A DNA stretch of 64,000 bases from Polynucleobacter wuianus (GCF_001659725.1 NZ_CP015922.1:2144887-2208886), one strand, 5' to 3'; shown: positions 1 to 9,638, counted from the first letter of the stretch. The notes: generated by a model from the letters alone, not told the origin. Translations and numbers: made by a program.

Positions 1-2428
1 GATCAGCCTGCGAAATAAATGGTGTGCTCACCCCGGATATCGTCGCAGAATTAAGCTGCTGAAAGTGATTAATTGATTCAGGAACCACTTTTTGTTTAAT
101 GCTTGCAACGGTACGAGCCTGAATCATATTCCCGCTTGGAGTCCGAATGTAGTAATCCAAAATCTGCTCGGGATTTAAGCGATCAATTTGTTTAACCTGC
201 GGAATGACTTTGTATGAACGCCCTGCAACTGAGAAGTAATTAACATAACCACCACCTAAAGCAGCAGATAGGGCTGCACCAACTTGTTGTTGGGTCATTC
301 CAAGAGCAGCAACTTTCTCACGATCAATCACCAAAACATCTTGAGGTTTATCGATTTTTAAATCCGAATCCACAAAGAAAAAGTTTCCGCTACGGCGCGC
401 TTTATCTAATACTGCTTGCGATACTTCATTTAACTGTTCGTAAGATTCTGTAGTGTTAATGACAACCTGGACTGGTAAACCTTGCGCACCGGGTAAGGCA
501 GGAAACTGGAAAGCAGCTACCCGAGCGCCAGCAATCGTATTCCACTTTTGCTGCATATCTTCTTGGAACTTAGTTGCATTTCGGCTGCGCTCACTCCAAT
601 CCTTTAGCAAAATACCGCCAAAGCTAGATGTTGGACTCGTTATTTGAAATGCCTGCTCGTATTCTGGCTCGGCAGCAGCAATCGCATAAATTTGATCTGC
701 ATAGGTTTGCATTTGATTCACCGTACTATTAGGTGGACCAGATGCCTGCATCAGGACAATTCCTTGATCTTCTGTAGGGGCAAGTTCTGCACGAGATGTT
801 GCATATAAATATGCAACTCCTCCCAACAAAATGACGCCCATCATAATAATGACCTGCCAAGTACTCAAAAGGTCACGCAGAGTAGTTTGATAGCTGTAAT
901 GCACCTTGTCAAAAATTTGATCAATCTTTTGCACAAAAGGAGACGCCTCTTGCTCTTCTGTGAAAATCCGTGAGCACATCATTGGTGAAAGCGTTAATGC
1001 AATTAATCCCGATACTGCGACTGCACTGGCTAAAGTAAATGCAAACTCGGTGAATAGCGCACCAGTCAAACCACCCTGAAAGCCAATCGGAATATATACG
1101 GCGATCAAAACAACTGTCATCGCCAAAATCGGACTACCCAATTCGCGAGCAGCAATCAAAGATGCCTCTAAAGGAGACTTTCCCTCTTTCATATGTCTAT
1201 CAACGTTTTCAACAACGATGATGGCATCGTCTACCACCAATCCAATAGCTAGCACTAGAGCAAGCAGGGTTAGCAAGTTGATAGAGTAGCCTAGTATTTG
1301 CATTAAAAAGAAAGTGCCAATCAAGGACAACGGCATTGCAATTACTGGTACAGCCACTGCACGGACACTACCTAAGAAGAGATAGATCACTACCGTCACA
1401 ATGATCAAAGCCTCAAGTAAGGTTGAAACGACTTCATCAATTGAGCTAGTTATAAATTCTGTTGAGTCGTAAACAATCTTGCCATTCATACCGATTGGCA
1501 ATTGTTTTTGAATATCCGGTACCGCATCCCTTACACGTTGAGCAACATCAAGTAGATTGGCCTGAGGAGCAACCTTAATGCCGATGAATACGGATTGCTT
1601 GCCACTAAAAGCAACGTTAGTGTTGTAGTCTTCAGAACCCAAAGAGACACTGGCAACTTGGTCTAGATAAACAATATTAATGCCATCTTTTTTGACAACC
1701 AGTTTGCGAAACTCTTCTAAAGTGTGCAGATCAGTGCCCGCAACCAAATCTACGGAGACCATATCTCCTTTGGTGCTACCTACTGCTGACAAGTAGTTAT
1801 TAGCAGACATCGCGCTGTATACGTCATCTGCGCCAACACCTAAACCCGCCATCTTTTCGCGATCAAGCCAAGCACGTAAGGCAAACTTTCTGCCTCCGAT
1901 AATCTCGGCATTCTGGACACCCTCCACTGAGTCGAGCTTTGGCTTCACTACACGCAATAAATAATCAGTGATTGCATTATTGGGTAGTTGATCGCTATAA
2001 AACCCCATATACATTGCAGCTGTTGACTGACCAACCTGAACAGTCAACACTGGCTGCTGCGCTTGCGGAGGCAATTGATTTTTAACTGCGCTAATTTGCG
2101 TTTGAATCTGCGTTAGTGCCGCATTAGAGTCATAGTTCAACTTTAAAGTTGCGATGATTGTTGAGACACCACTTACGCTTGTTGAGGAAAGATAATCAAT
2201 TCCTTGTGCTTGAGCAACAGACGCTTCTAGTGGCTGCGTAATAAAGCCCGCAATCGTCTCAGGATCGGCGCCGTAGTAGGCAGTAGTGATTGTGACAATC
2301 GCGTTTTGTGTTTGTGGATATTGATTAACTGGCAATGAACCAATTGCCTTTAATCCAAAAACCAAGACAAGCGCACTAACTACCAGCGATAGCACCGGCC
2401 TGCGAATAAATATGTCAGTCCAATTCAT
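1..2428 (-). CDS. RND efflux pump inner-membrane subunit (AcrB/MexB-type, HAE1 family), 3' end cut by window edge
   Basis: Proton-driven export pump of the inner membrane, the engine of a tripartite multidrug efflux complex. The frame is open from the ATG at 2428 to the left edge, giving about 809 of the usual 1030-1050 residues, so the last transmembrane helices are missing. The N-terminus (MNWTDIFIRRPVLSLVV) is the standard RND start with an amphipathic stretch before TM1. The TM4 proton-relay motif (GLVVDDAIIVVEN, Asp-Asp at about 400-401) is intact. It starts 7 bases after the fusion-protein gene, in the order outer-membrane factor, fusion protein, pump. The substrate cannot be told from sequence. 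Confidence 0.93.
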   Translation of the reverse strand, partial: MNWTDIFIRRPVLSLVVSALVLVFGLKAIGSLPVNQYPQTQNAIVTITTAYYGADPETIAGFITQPLEASVAQAQGIDYLSSTSVSGVSTIIATLKLNYDSNAALTQIQTQISAVKNQLPPQAQQPVLTVQVGQSTAAMYMGFYSDQLPNNAITDYLLRVVKPKLDSVEGVQNAEIIGGRKFALRAWLDREKMAGLGVGADDVYSAMSANNYLSAVGSTKGDMVSVDLVAGTDLHTLEEFRKLVVKKDGINIVYLDQVASVSLGSEDYNTNVAFSGKQSVFIGIKVAPQANLLDVAQRVRDAVPDIQKQLPIGMNGKIVYDSTEFITSSIDEVVSTLLEALIIVTVVIYLFLGSVRAVAVPVIAMPLSLIGTFFLMQILGYSINLLTLLALVLAIGLVVDDAIIVVENVDRHMKEGKSPLEASLIAARELGSPILAMTVVLIAVYIPIGFQGGLTGALFTEFAFTLASAVAVSGLIALTLSPMMCSRIFTEEQEASPFVQKIDQIFDKVHYSYQTTLRDLLSTWQVIIMMGVILLGGVAYLYATSRAELAPTEDQGIVLMQASGPPNSTVNQMQTYADQIYAIAAAEPEYEQAFQITSPTSSFGGILLKDWSERSRNATKFQEDMQQKWNTIAGARVAAFQFPALPGAQGLPVQVVINTTESYEQLNEVSQAVLDKARRSGNFFFVDSDLKIDKPQDVLVIDREKVAALGMTQQQVGAALSAALGGGYVNYFSVAGRSYKVIPQVKQIDRLNPEQILDYYIRTPSGNMIQARTVASIKQKVVPESINHFQQLNSATISGVSTPFISQAD

Positions 2429-2435
2429 CTGCTGC

Positions 2436-3767
2436 TTATTCCTGCGGCTTAGGATCGGGTGAATTTGCTGGTTGCACCTTATTGTTGATGATTAATGGCG
2501 TGCCATTCTTCAGCTTCAATTGACCGCTAGTAACAACTGTGTCGCCCTCATTAATTCCTTTGAGAATCGCCACTTGATCACCGCGAGTACTACCAGTTGT
2601 AACGAATACTTGCTGTGCTTCGAGGGCTGGTTTACCTTGTTTATCCTTCTTGCCCGTATCTTTCGCAATAAAGATGGTTGAGCCATATGGGTTATAGGTA
2701 ACTGCTGTTTGGGGCAAAGTTAGCAATTTCACTTGATCGCCTAACTTGATATTCACATTTGCAAACATGCCAGGCAATATCTTCTTATCTGGATTGGCAA
2801 TTTGTGCCTCAATTTGAATATTACGAGTATTGGTATCGACCTTCGGGCTTACAGCAGTGATCTTGCCCGAAAAGCTAGCGTCTTTAAATGCGTCTGTTGT
2901 CACTTCAACATCTTGACCAACCTGAATCTGTTCAGCATTACCTTGTGGCAAATTAAAGTCCACAAAAATAGGATCTAAAGTTTGCAAAGTTAGCAATTTA
3001 TCACCTGGATTCACAAACTGACCGGGGTTAATTGAGACAATACCAACGCGACCACTAAATGGCGCCTTCAGATTTTTCTTAGCAACTAATGCAGTTTGCG
3101 CTTCGACCTGAGCTTGTTTGGACTTTGCGTCAGCCTTACTAGTATCAAATACATTCTTACTGATTGCCTGAATAGCGAGCTGTTGTTTATCACGCTCATT
3201 AATAACCTTAGCAAGATCAGCCATCGCCTTGAGAGAATTAAGCTGAGCAACATCGGAAGCATCATTTAATTTAATGAGTAATTCCCCCTCTTTTACATCT
3301 TGCCCAGACTTCACGGGAACAGTTTGCACTAAGCCACCGATCTCAGTACTCAGATCTACGCCTCTAAATGCACGAACATTACCTACACTTGTTAATTTAG
3401 GCTGCCATTCTGAAGTAGCCACCACCATCGTAGAAACAGTAGCTGGTGGCAATCCCATTCCCGAGATGAAATGCTTGATCATGAAAGTCTTAAATTGATT
3501 AAAAGCAAAAATCAACCCGAGCAATAAAAACACGCCGCACAACATGATAGTCATACGTCGCTGAAGCGGTTCCATTGCCATTAGCTTGGCATGCGCTTTA
3601 GTTCCGCGCCATTTAGCACTCATGCGCGCATAAAATGCCTTGGTCTTTTCCCAAGCTGCGATGCCCTTTTCGCGCAATTTCCACTGCTCAGCCTTTAACT
3701 TCATCCATGCCCACAGGGCAAGAACGGCAGCGATGAGCTGGCTCTTAATTGTTTCCAGAAGTTTCAT
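2436..3767 (-). CDS. RND efflux membrane fusion protein (HlyD/AcrA type) with long N-terminal extension
   Basis: Periplasmic adaptor linking the inner-membrane pump to the outer-membrane factor. From about residue 110 it shows the lipoyl half-motif (VPVKSGQDVKEGELL), a short helical hairpin, the second lipoyl half (NLKAPFSGRVG) and the beta-barrel segments (PGMFANVNIKL). Unlike AcrA it has no lipobox. A charged stretch of about 70 residues rich in Lys and Trp precedes one transmembrane helix (about 72-91), so it is probably anchored by that helix with a cytoplasmic tail. The ATG overlaps the end of the upstream outer-membrane gene by 23 bases, which suggests translational coupling. A later Met near 63 or 72 is possible as the start. 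Confidence 0.93.
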   Translation of the reverse strand: MKLLETIKSQLIAAVLALWAWMKLKAEQWKLREKGIAAWEKTKAFYARMSAKWRGTKAHAKLMAMEPLQRRMTIMLCGVFLLLGLIFAFNQFKTFMIKHFISGMGLPPATVSTMVVATSEWQPKLTSVGNVRAFRGVDLSTEIGGLVQTVPVKSGQDVKEGELLIKLNDASDVAQLNSLKAMADLAKVINERDKQQLAIQAISKNVFDTSKADAKSKQAQVEAQTALVAKKNLKAPFSGRVGIVSINPGQFVNPGDKLLTLQTLDPIFVDFNLPQGNAEQIQVGQDVEVTTDAFKDASFSGKITAVSPKVDTNTRNIQIEAQIANPDKKILPGMFANVNIKLGDQVKLLTLPQTAVTYNPYGSTIFIAKDTGKKDKQGKPALEAQQVFVTTGSTRGDQVAILKGINEGDTVVTSGQLKLKNGTPLIINNKVQPANSPDPKPQE

Positions 3768-5286
3768 TTTGATCTTTGTTCGCTATGGCTTTTGGTTTAA
3801 AAGCGGGGCCTTCTCGGTTCCACCAGCCGCCGCCTAATGCTGCAAATAATGCAGCTGTATCAGAGAATCTGGTCGCCTGTGCCGCAACAGATTTTACTTT
3901 TGCTTGTTGATACTGATTTTGGTAATAAAGAACCGCTAAATAACTGGCTGTGCCTAGTTTGTATTGTTGTTGCACAAGATCTAAAGTTTCATAAGCATAG
4001 CGCTCAGCATCTGATGCAGCCTTCAGTGCCTGAGCACCCGTCTCAAGGGCGCGTAAGGCATTAGCCACCTCTTGAAATGCATTTAATACGGTTGCCTGAT
4101 ATTGAAAAGCGGCTAACTCATAGTTAGCAATTGCGCCACGACGCTGCGCCAATAGCTGCCCACCTTGGAATAAGGGTTGCAAAATGCCGCCACCGATGGA
4201 CCACAATGCAGAATTGGGACCAAATAATGCAGCCGAAGTAAGAGCAGCAGACCCAATAGAGCCAGTGATATTGAACTGCGGCAATAAGTTTGCTGTAGCA
4301 ACACCCACAAAAGCATTCTGTGCTTTTAACTGTGCCTCTGCAGCACGAACATCAGGGCGCTGACGAACCAAACTTGAGGGAACCGAGAGAGGTAATTTGG
4401 CTGGTAGCTGTAACTTACTCAAATCAAACTTAGTAATATCGGCATTGCTCGGTAACTCACCCACTAATACCGCTAGCTGGTTACGCGCAAAAGCTAAATT
4501 TCTTTCGTAATTGAATAAATCTACTTGTGAACTAGAAACTAGTGTGCGCTGTGAGGTAACGTCAACTTTTGATACGGTACCAATCACCAACTGCTTTTCG
4601 GTAACTTCAGCAAGATTAGTTTGAGCCTTCAAAATTTCTTCTGTTGCTTGCATTTGTGCTCGTAAGGCAGCTTCCCTTACCGCACTAGTGACGACATTGG
4701 CGGTCAGGGAAAGATAGGCACTCTCTAATTGAAACTGAGCTACCTCGGCCTGAGCGCGCGCACCCTCAACTGCCCGACGCGCTCCACCAAAAACATCAAG
4801 CTTGTAGGTGACATTTACAGACGTATTGTAAAGATTGTATATATCTGAACCGTACGGCAGACCATAAATTGCAGCCGGCTGAAGCTGTCTTGAGGCTGCA
4901 CCACCGACGCTCACAGCTGGGAAATATTGCCCACCAACTTGCGCGTTTACGTTCTCTTGAGCGGCACGCAAAGCTGCATCAGCAGCGCCTAGATTCGGGT
5001 TCTGCTCGAGCGCTTTTTTAATTAATGCATCGAGCTCCGGAGACTTATACAGCTCCCACCACTGCGCCTCAATATCGGCACCCTCAATAAACTCTTGATC
5101 AGTGCCACCAGGAACACCAGGAGCGGTAACCAGTTTTTTAGATAATGGTCCCTCGGTATAAGAAGAGGTTTTAGGCGCATCTGGTTGCTTAAAATCTGGG
5201 CCCACTGCACATGCAGATAACACGCCCATACAAATGAGCGCAAGCATATGCAAGCTTGAGAAGGGGGGCACTTTGGAGCGAAACAT
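3745..5286 (-). CDS. RND efflux outer-membrane factor, NodT/OprM-type lipoprotein
   Basis: TolC-like trimeric channel of the outer membrane and first gene of the efflux operon. With the ATG at 5286 the product has 513 residues and a lipoprotein signal ending in LSAC (lipidated Cys at about 26) followed by AVGPDFKQP, the typical start of mature NodT-family proteins. Two internal OEP repeats follow, with the ARAQAEVAQFQ and RRGAIANYELAAFQYQ helices. An in-frame start 54 bases upstream would put a non-signal-like stretch before the signal peptide, so it was not chosen. It overlaps the fusion-protein gene by 23 bases. It is separated from glmS by hairpins that probably isolate the two operons. 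Confidence 0.93.
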   Translation of the reverse strand: MFRSKVPPFSSLHMLALICMGVLSACAVGPDFKQPDAPKTSSYTEGPLSKKLVTAPGVPGGTDQEFIEGADIEAQWWELYKSPELDALIKKALEQNPNLGAADAALRAAQENVNAQVGGQYFPAVSVGGAASRQLQPAAIYGLPYGSDIYNLYNTSVNVTYKLDVFGGARRAVEGARAQAEVAQFQLESAYLSLTANVVTSAVREAALRAQMQATEEILKAQTNLAEVTEKQLVIGTVSKVDVTSQRTLVSSSQVDLFNYERNLAFARNQLAVLVGELPSNADITKFDLSKLQLPAKLPLSVPSSLVRQRPDVRAAEAQLKAQNAFVGVATANLLPQFNITGSIGSAALTSAALFGPNSALWSIGGGILQPLFQGGQLLAQRRGAIANYELAAFQYQATVLNAFQEVANALRALETGAQALKAASDAERYAYETLDLVQQQYKLGTASYLAVLYYQNQYQQAKVKSVAAQATRFSDTAALFAALGGGWWNREGPAFKPKAIANKDQNETSGNN

Positions 5287-5338
5287 GAATTTCAGCAAAT
5301 ATCCTCTTTTACAAGGGTTATTTGAACACAGAAATAGC

Positions 5339-5362
5339 ATCAGGGCCTTGTAAAGCCCTGAT
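5339..5362 (-). terminator. Hairpin between glmS and the efflux operon, possible terminator
   Basis: A perfect 8-bp inverted repeat (atcagggc / gccctgat) with an 8-base loop lies between the glmS stop and the outer-membrane factor start. Neither side carries a long U-tract (minus-strand continuation GCTATTTCTG), so it may be a weak terminator of the glm operon or a leader hairpin of the efflux operon. Confidence 0.45.
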
Positions 5363-5391
5363 TTATCTACTTAAATTGGTTCACAAGTTTT

Positions 5392-5429
5392 TGTGACAGT
5401 CAAACAAAAGGATTTATTCGACTGTCACA
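5392..5429 (-). repeat. 10-bp inverted repeat spanning the glmS stop codon
   Basis: tgtgacagtc at 5392-5401 is the exact reverse complement of gactgtcaca at 5420-5429, with an 18-base spacer. The right arm encodes the last glmS codons (Val-Thr-Val), and the stop codon lies in the loop. It could be a 3' hairpin that protects or ends the glmS message. Confidence 0.5.
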
Positions 5430-7246
5430 CTCTTTGCCAAGTTGCGCGGCTTATCGACATCAGTCCCACGAGCACAGGCAGTGTGATACGCCAGCAGCTG
5501 TAAGGGAACGACATGCAAGATGGGTGAGAGATTGCCGTAATGTTCAGGCAGGCGGATCACATTGATTCCATCGCTACTCACAATCTCGGTATCTTGATCA
5601 GCGAAAACGTACAACTTGCCCCCACGTGCCTTAACTTCCTGCATATTGGATTTTAATTTCTCCAATAAATCGTCTTTTGGAGCAACTGTTACTACTGGCA
5701 TCTTGTCCGTCACCAACGCCAAAGGTCCATGCTTTAATTCACCGGCTGGATAAGCCTCTGCGTGAATATAAGAAATTTCTTTTAACTTCAACGCGCCTTC
5801 AAGAGCAATTGGGTAATGTAAGCCACGCCCCAAAAACAAAGCATTCTCACACTTTGCAAATGCATCGCTCCAGGCAATAATTTGCGGCTCAAGCGCAAGC
5901 ACTGCGTGCAAGGCTTTTGGTAAATGACGTAACTCACGAAGAAGTTCTTTTTCTTTTTCAGCGGAAATTCTTCCAGCACGCTTAGCAATCGAAACTGCTA
6001 AAAGATATAAGGCCAATAATTGTGTGGTAAATGCCTTTGTCGATGCAACACCAATTTCTGTGCCAGCTTTAGTTAAAAAATGCCAATCAGTTTCCCGAAC
6101 CATAGCACTACTTGCAACGTTACAAATGGCTAAAGTGTATTGATGCCCAAGGGCCTTAGCATGACGGAGAGCCGCCAAGGTATCTGCTGTCTCACCCGAT
6201 TGCGAGACCACCACAATCAAAGTCTTTGGATTTGGCACTGTTGTCCGATAGCGATATTCACTAGCAATTTCCACTTGCGTGGGAATACCTGCAATATCTT
6301 CTAGCCAATACTTCGCTATACATGCAGAGTAATAGCTGGTACCGCAAGCCAGAATCAAAATTTGATCGAATGCTTTCCAGTCTTCCAGGTTGGCACCAAA
6401 CAACTCAGGTCCAAATGAAGCAATGTTCGCAAGGGTATCGCCAATTGCTCTGGGTTGCTCAAAAATCTCTTTTTGCATGTAATGCTGATAAGGGCCAAGA
6501 TCAACAGAGTCAGCTTGTGCCGGCATTGGCTTGCGATCACGCTCTACAGACTTGCCGGATTGATCAATTACTTCAACATCATCCGCCTTCAAGATGGCGA
6601 CATCACCCTCTTCTAAATACATCATTGCATGAGCACGCCCTGCTAAAGCAAGGGCATCCGAAGCCAAGAAATTTTCTTCATTACCTAGCGCTACAACTAA
6701 TGGCGAGCCTGCACGAGCACCAACTAATGTTGTTGGGTTATCTTGGGCAATTACGCCAATAGCATAGGCCCCATGCAATTTTGGCAGCACCGCCCTTACT
6801 GCTTTAGCAATATCTTTTTGAACAGCACTCACATACTGCTGATGAATTAAATGGGCAATCACTTCCGTATCAGTCTCGGAGGTAAAAATGTAGCCAGCAG
6901 CTTTTAATTCTGTTCGGAGCGTTTCGTAGTTTTCAATAATACCGTTATGAACTACAGCGATCAAACCATTAGAGATATGGGGATGGGCATTTTGGGTATC
7001 TGGCTTACCATGGGTTGCCCAGCGAGTATGTGCAATCCCCAGAGTGCCACGAAAGTCTTTACTTTGCTCAGCAAGCTCAGAAACCCGTGCCGTGGTACGG
7101 GCTCTTTCAATAGGGTGTTTAGTATCATCTCCATTAATGACCGCAAAGCCACAGGAGTCATAGCCTCGATACTCAAGGCGGCGCAAACCCTCAACTAAAA
7201 CATCAACAATATTTTGATGAGATGCTGCACCAACAATGCCACACAT
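5414..7246 (-). CDS. glmS: Glutamine-fructose-6-phosphate aminotransferase (isomerizing)
   Basis: Makes glucosamine-6-phosphate from fructose-6-phosphate and glutamine, the first step towards UDP-GlcNAc for peptidoglycan and LPS. The 610-residue product has the usual length. It begins MCGIVG, whose Cys (residue 1 after Met removal) is the class II amidotransferase nucleophile, and continues with the glutaminase domain (HTRWATHG, VHNGIIENY) and two SIS sugar-isomerase domains (CGTSYYSA, SQSGETADT, GRGLHYPIALEGALKLKE). It ends in KSVTVE, the standard C-terminus. Starts further upstream fall in an overlapping frame of glmU and were rejected because the Cys must follow the first Met. The ATG overlaps the glmU stop by one base (TAATG); AAAGGG inside the glmU tail is the likely ribosome-binding site. 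Confidence 0.97.
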   Translation of the reverse strand: MCGIVGAASHQNIVDVLVEGLRRLEYRGYDSCGFAVINGDDTKHPIERARTTARVSELAEQSKDFRGTLGIAHTRWATHGKPDTQNAHPHISNGLIAVVHNGIIENYETLRTELKAAGYIFTSETDTEVIAHLIHQQYVSAVQKDIAKAVRAVLPKLHGAYAIGVIAQDNPTTLVGARAGSPLVVALGNEENFLASDALALAGRAHAMMYLEEGDVAILKADDVEVIDQSGKSVERDRKPMPAQADSVDLGPYQHYMQKEIFEQPRAIGDTLANIASFGPELFGANLEDWKAFDQILILACGTSYYSACIAKYWLEDIAGIPTQVEIASEYRYRTTVPNPKTLIVVVSQSGETADTLAALRHAKALGHQYTLAICNVASSAMVRETDWHFLTKAGTEIGVASTKAFTTQLLALYLLAVSIAKRAGRISAEKEKELLRELRHLPKALHAVLALEPQIIAWSDAFAKCENALFLGRGLHYPIALEGALKLKEISYIHAEAYPAGELKHGPLALVTDKMPVVTVAPKDDLLEKLKSNMQEVKARGGKLYVFADQDTEIVSSDGINVIRLPEHYGNLSPILHVVPLQLLAYHTACARGTDVDKPRNLAKSVTVE

Positions 7247-8733
7247 TATTTTTTGCCCTTTACTGCTGTCTTGACTGCTTTTTTGACTACTTTCTTTGTA
7301 GTCTTTTTGGGAACAGCTTTTTTCGTAGCTACTTTTTTGATAGGGCGCTGCCATTGCAAAGATATTTGTTTTGCTCTTGATACTGTGAGTTGGTTCGCAG
7401 GTGCATCCTTAGTTAGGGTTGTACCAGCACCCAGAGTAGCACCGCGACCAACTCGTACTGGGGCAACTAGTTGTGTATCTGAGCCGATGAAGACATCATC
7501 TTCGATAATGGTCTGATGTTTATTGACGCCATCGTAATTACAGGTAATGGTGCCAGCGCCAATATTGACCCTTGAACCCACAATGGAGTCGCCAACATAG
7601 GCTAGGTGATTAGCTTTGCTATTTGCAGCAATTTTGCTGTTCTTTACCTCGACAAAATTACCGATGTGAACATCATTCGATAAATCTGAGCCAGGGCGTA
7701 AACGAGCATAAGGACCAATCACTGACTGATTACCAACCTTTGCGCCATCTAAATGGCTATACGCATGAATCGATACATCCTTACCGATGGTGGTATTACG
7801 AAGTACACAGTAAGGACCAATCTTGGCGCCTGAGGCCAGCGTTACACAACCCTCAAATACGCAACCTACATCAATTGAAACATCAGTACCGCACTCTAAC
7901 GTGCCGCGCACATCAATACGCGCAGGATCAGCAAGTGATACGCCCGCATCCATTAACTGATTCGCAATATTAAGTTGATAAACTCGCTCTAGTGCGGCTA
8001 ATTGATCGCGACTATTAACGCCAACAGTTTCAAACTCATCATCCGCCTGGGTTGTCCGAATAGGCACGCCATCTTTAACGGCCATCGCAATGACATCTGT
8101 TAAGTAGTACTCGCCCTGAGCATTACCGGCACGCAAAGCCTTGAGCCACTTCTTCAAAGCATTCGTAGGCAACACCATAATGCCGGTATTAATTTCTTGA
8201 ATAGCTTTTTGTGAAGTTGATGCATCTTTTTCTTCGATAATCGCCTTTACAGAACCATCTGTATCGCGCACGATGCGGCCATAACCAGCTGGGTTAGTTA
8301 AATTCTGCGTAAGTAGTGCCAGCGCAGAATCTTTACTTCGCACGCCATCTGCCAGCTTGACCAGCTTGCTTAAGGTTTTTTGAGTCGTAAGTGGTACGTC
8401 GCCATACAAAACTAGTGTGGGCTCATTTACACTCAGCCTAGGCAATGCTTGCAAAAGCGCATGGCCAGTACCTTTTTGCTGAGCCTGAAGCGTAGTGCTT
8501 ACCTTACTAAATCTGAAGTCTTCTTTGGCGATGCTTGTTAAAAATTCCTTAACATCTGCCACACCATGTCCGACAACCACAATGGGTCCATTGTTAGAGG
8601 ACTTGCCTTGAAGAGATAAAGCAGTGTTGAGCACGTGTTGTAGAAGGGGCTTGCCTGCCAAAGTTTGCAGAACCTTGGGCACTGCGGATTTCATCCGCTT
8701 TCCTTGCCCAGCAGCCAATATGACGATATTCAT
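7246..8733 (-). CDS. glmU: Bifunctional UDP-GlcNAc pyrophosphorylase / glucosamine-1-P acetyltransferase with lysine-rich tail
   Basis: Catalyses the last two steps to UDP-GlcNAc. The N-terminal nucleotidyltransferase domain carries LAAGQGKRMKSAVPKVL at 6-22. The C-terminal left-handed beta-helix shows hexapeptide repeats and the acetyltransferase segment NHLAYVGDS and GAGTITCNYDG. The family is usually about 455 residues; this protein has 495. After the normal end of the acetyltransferase domain (LQWQRP) a tail of about 31 residues is almost only Lys, Val, Ala and Thr, resembling histone-H1/AlgP-type tails. It lies between ttcA (4-base overlap) and glmS (1-base overlap), so translation of the three is probably coupled. 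Confidence 0.97.
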   Translation of the reverse strand: MNIVILAAGQGKRMKSAVPKVLQTLAGKPLLQHVLNTALSLQGKSSNNGPIVVVGHGVADVKEFLTSIAKEDFRFSKVSTTLQAQQKGTGHALLQALPRLSVNEPTLVLYGDVPLTTQKTLSKLVKLADGVRSKDSALALLTQNLTNPAGYGRIVRDTDGSVKAIIEEKDASTSQKAIQEINTGIMVLPTNALKKWLKALRAGNAQGEYYLTDVIAMAVKDGVPIRTTQADDEFETVGVNSRDQLAALERVYQLNIANQLMDAGVSLADPARIDVRGTLECGTDVSIDVGCVFEGCVTLASGAKIGPYCVLRNTTIGKDVSIHAYSHLDGAKVGNQSVIGPYARLRPGSDLSNDVHIGNFVEVKNSKIAANSKANHLAYVGDSIVGSRVNIGAGTITCNYDGVNKHQTIIEDDVFIGSDTQLVAPVRVGRGATLGAGTTLTKDAPANQLTVSRAKQISLQWQRPIKKVATKKAVPKKTTKKVVKKAVKTAVKGKK

Positions 8734-9638
8734 AAAAGGGGATTATAAGCCCCCTGTATGAGGGTTCCACAAGCCAACTCGTCTAAATCCGCTTCGTCAA
8801 TTGCCTTATCACCAGAAGATCTAGCGGCAATTCCAGTCAACTCAGTAGAAATCTCCAGGTTCTGAAAATCAAAGGCCTCTCCATCCATTAAATGGGATGG
8901 CACGATGTGATGCATTGATCGGAATAGATTTTCTACGCGACCAGGGTGCTTCTTCTCCCAATCGCGAAGCATTTCCTTCATTACTTGGCGCTGAAGATTG
9001 GGCTGACTACCGCATAAATCACAAGGGATGATTGGAAAATTCATATCTCCCGCGTAACGCTCCAACAGTTTTTCTGGAACATAAGCGAGAGGGCGAATCA
9101 CAATATGCTTGCCATCATCTGAGCGCAATTTAGGAGGCATGCCTTTTAGCTTACCTGCATAGAACATATTTAGCATCAATGTTTCTAATATGTCATCGCG
9201 ATGATGCCCCAGAGCAATCTTTGTTGCACCTAATTCATCTGCAACACGATACAAAATACCGCGCCGCAAACGAGAACACAAACCACATGTGGTCTTGCCT
9301 TCAGGAATCACACGCTTGACAATGCTGTAGGTATCTTGCTCCTCTATATAAAATGGAATACCCAAACTCTTCAAATAGTTGGGCAATATCTCTGCTGGGA
9401 AATTGGGTTGCTTCTGATCTAAGTTCACGGCAACGATTTCAAAATTGATTGGCGCGCGCTCACGTAATTTCATCAAGATATCGAGCATGGCATAGCTATC
9501 TTTACCGCCAGAAACACATACCATTACCTTATCACCATCTTCGATCATGCCGAAATCACCAATAGCCTGACCTACCAAGCGACAGAGTTTTTTCTCTAGC
9601 TTATTCTCTTCGAAGACAACTTTACGAATATCACCCAT
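8730..9638 (-). CDS. ttcA: tRNA 2-thiocytidine(32) synthetase TtcA
   Basis: ATP- and Fe-S-dependent enzyme that thiolates cytidine 32 of some tRNAs. The 302-residue sequence has the PP-loop SGGKDS at 43-48 and the CxxC pairs C118/C121 and C206/C209, which supply the [4Fe-4S] ligands and catalytic thiols in this family. The HHRDD segment near 146 is also characteristic. The gene is first in a probable ttcA-glmU-glmS transcription unit and overlaps glmU by 4 bases (ATGA type). It lies 24 bases after folB, so the unit may extend further upstream. Confidence 0.95.
   Translation of the reverse strand: MGDIRKVVFEENKLEKKLCRLVGQAIGDFGMIEDGDKVMVCVSGGKDSYAMLDILMKLRERAPINFEIVAVNLDQKQPNFPAEILPNYLKSLGIPFYIEEQDTYSIVKRVIPEGKTTCGLCSRLRRGILYRVADELGATKIALGHHRDDILETLMLNMFYAGKLKGMPPKLRSDDGKHIVIRPLAYVPEKLLERYAGDMNFPIIPCDLCGSQPNLQRQVMKEMLRDWEKKHPGRVENLFRSMHHIVPSHLMDGEAFDFQNLEISTELTGIAARSSGDKAIDEADLDELACGTLIQGAYNPLL

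Noticed and set aside
453..647. Plus-strand frames inside the RND pump and many similar frames opposite long genes
   Set aside because: They are antisense or shifted readings of clear genes with no ribosome-binding site or family match.
7247..7354. Longer N-terminus for GlmS
   Set aside because: The extension is the glmU tail read in another frame; GlmS needs Cys directly after the initiator Met.
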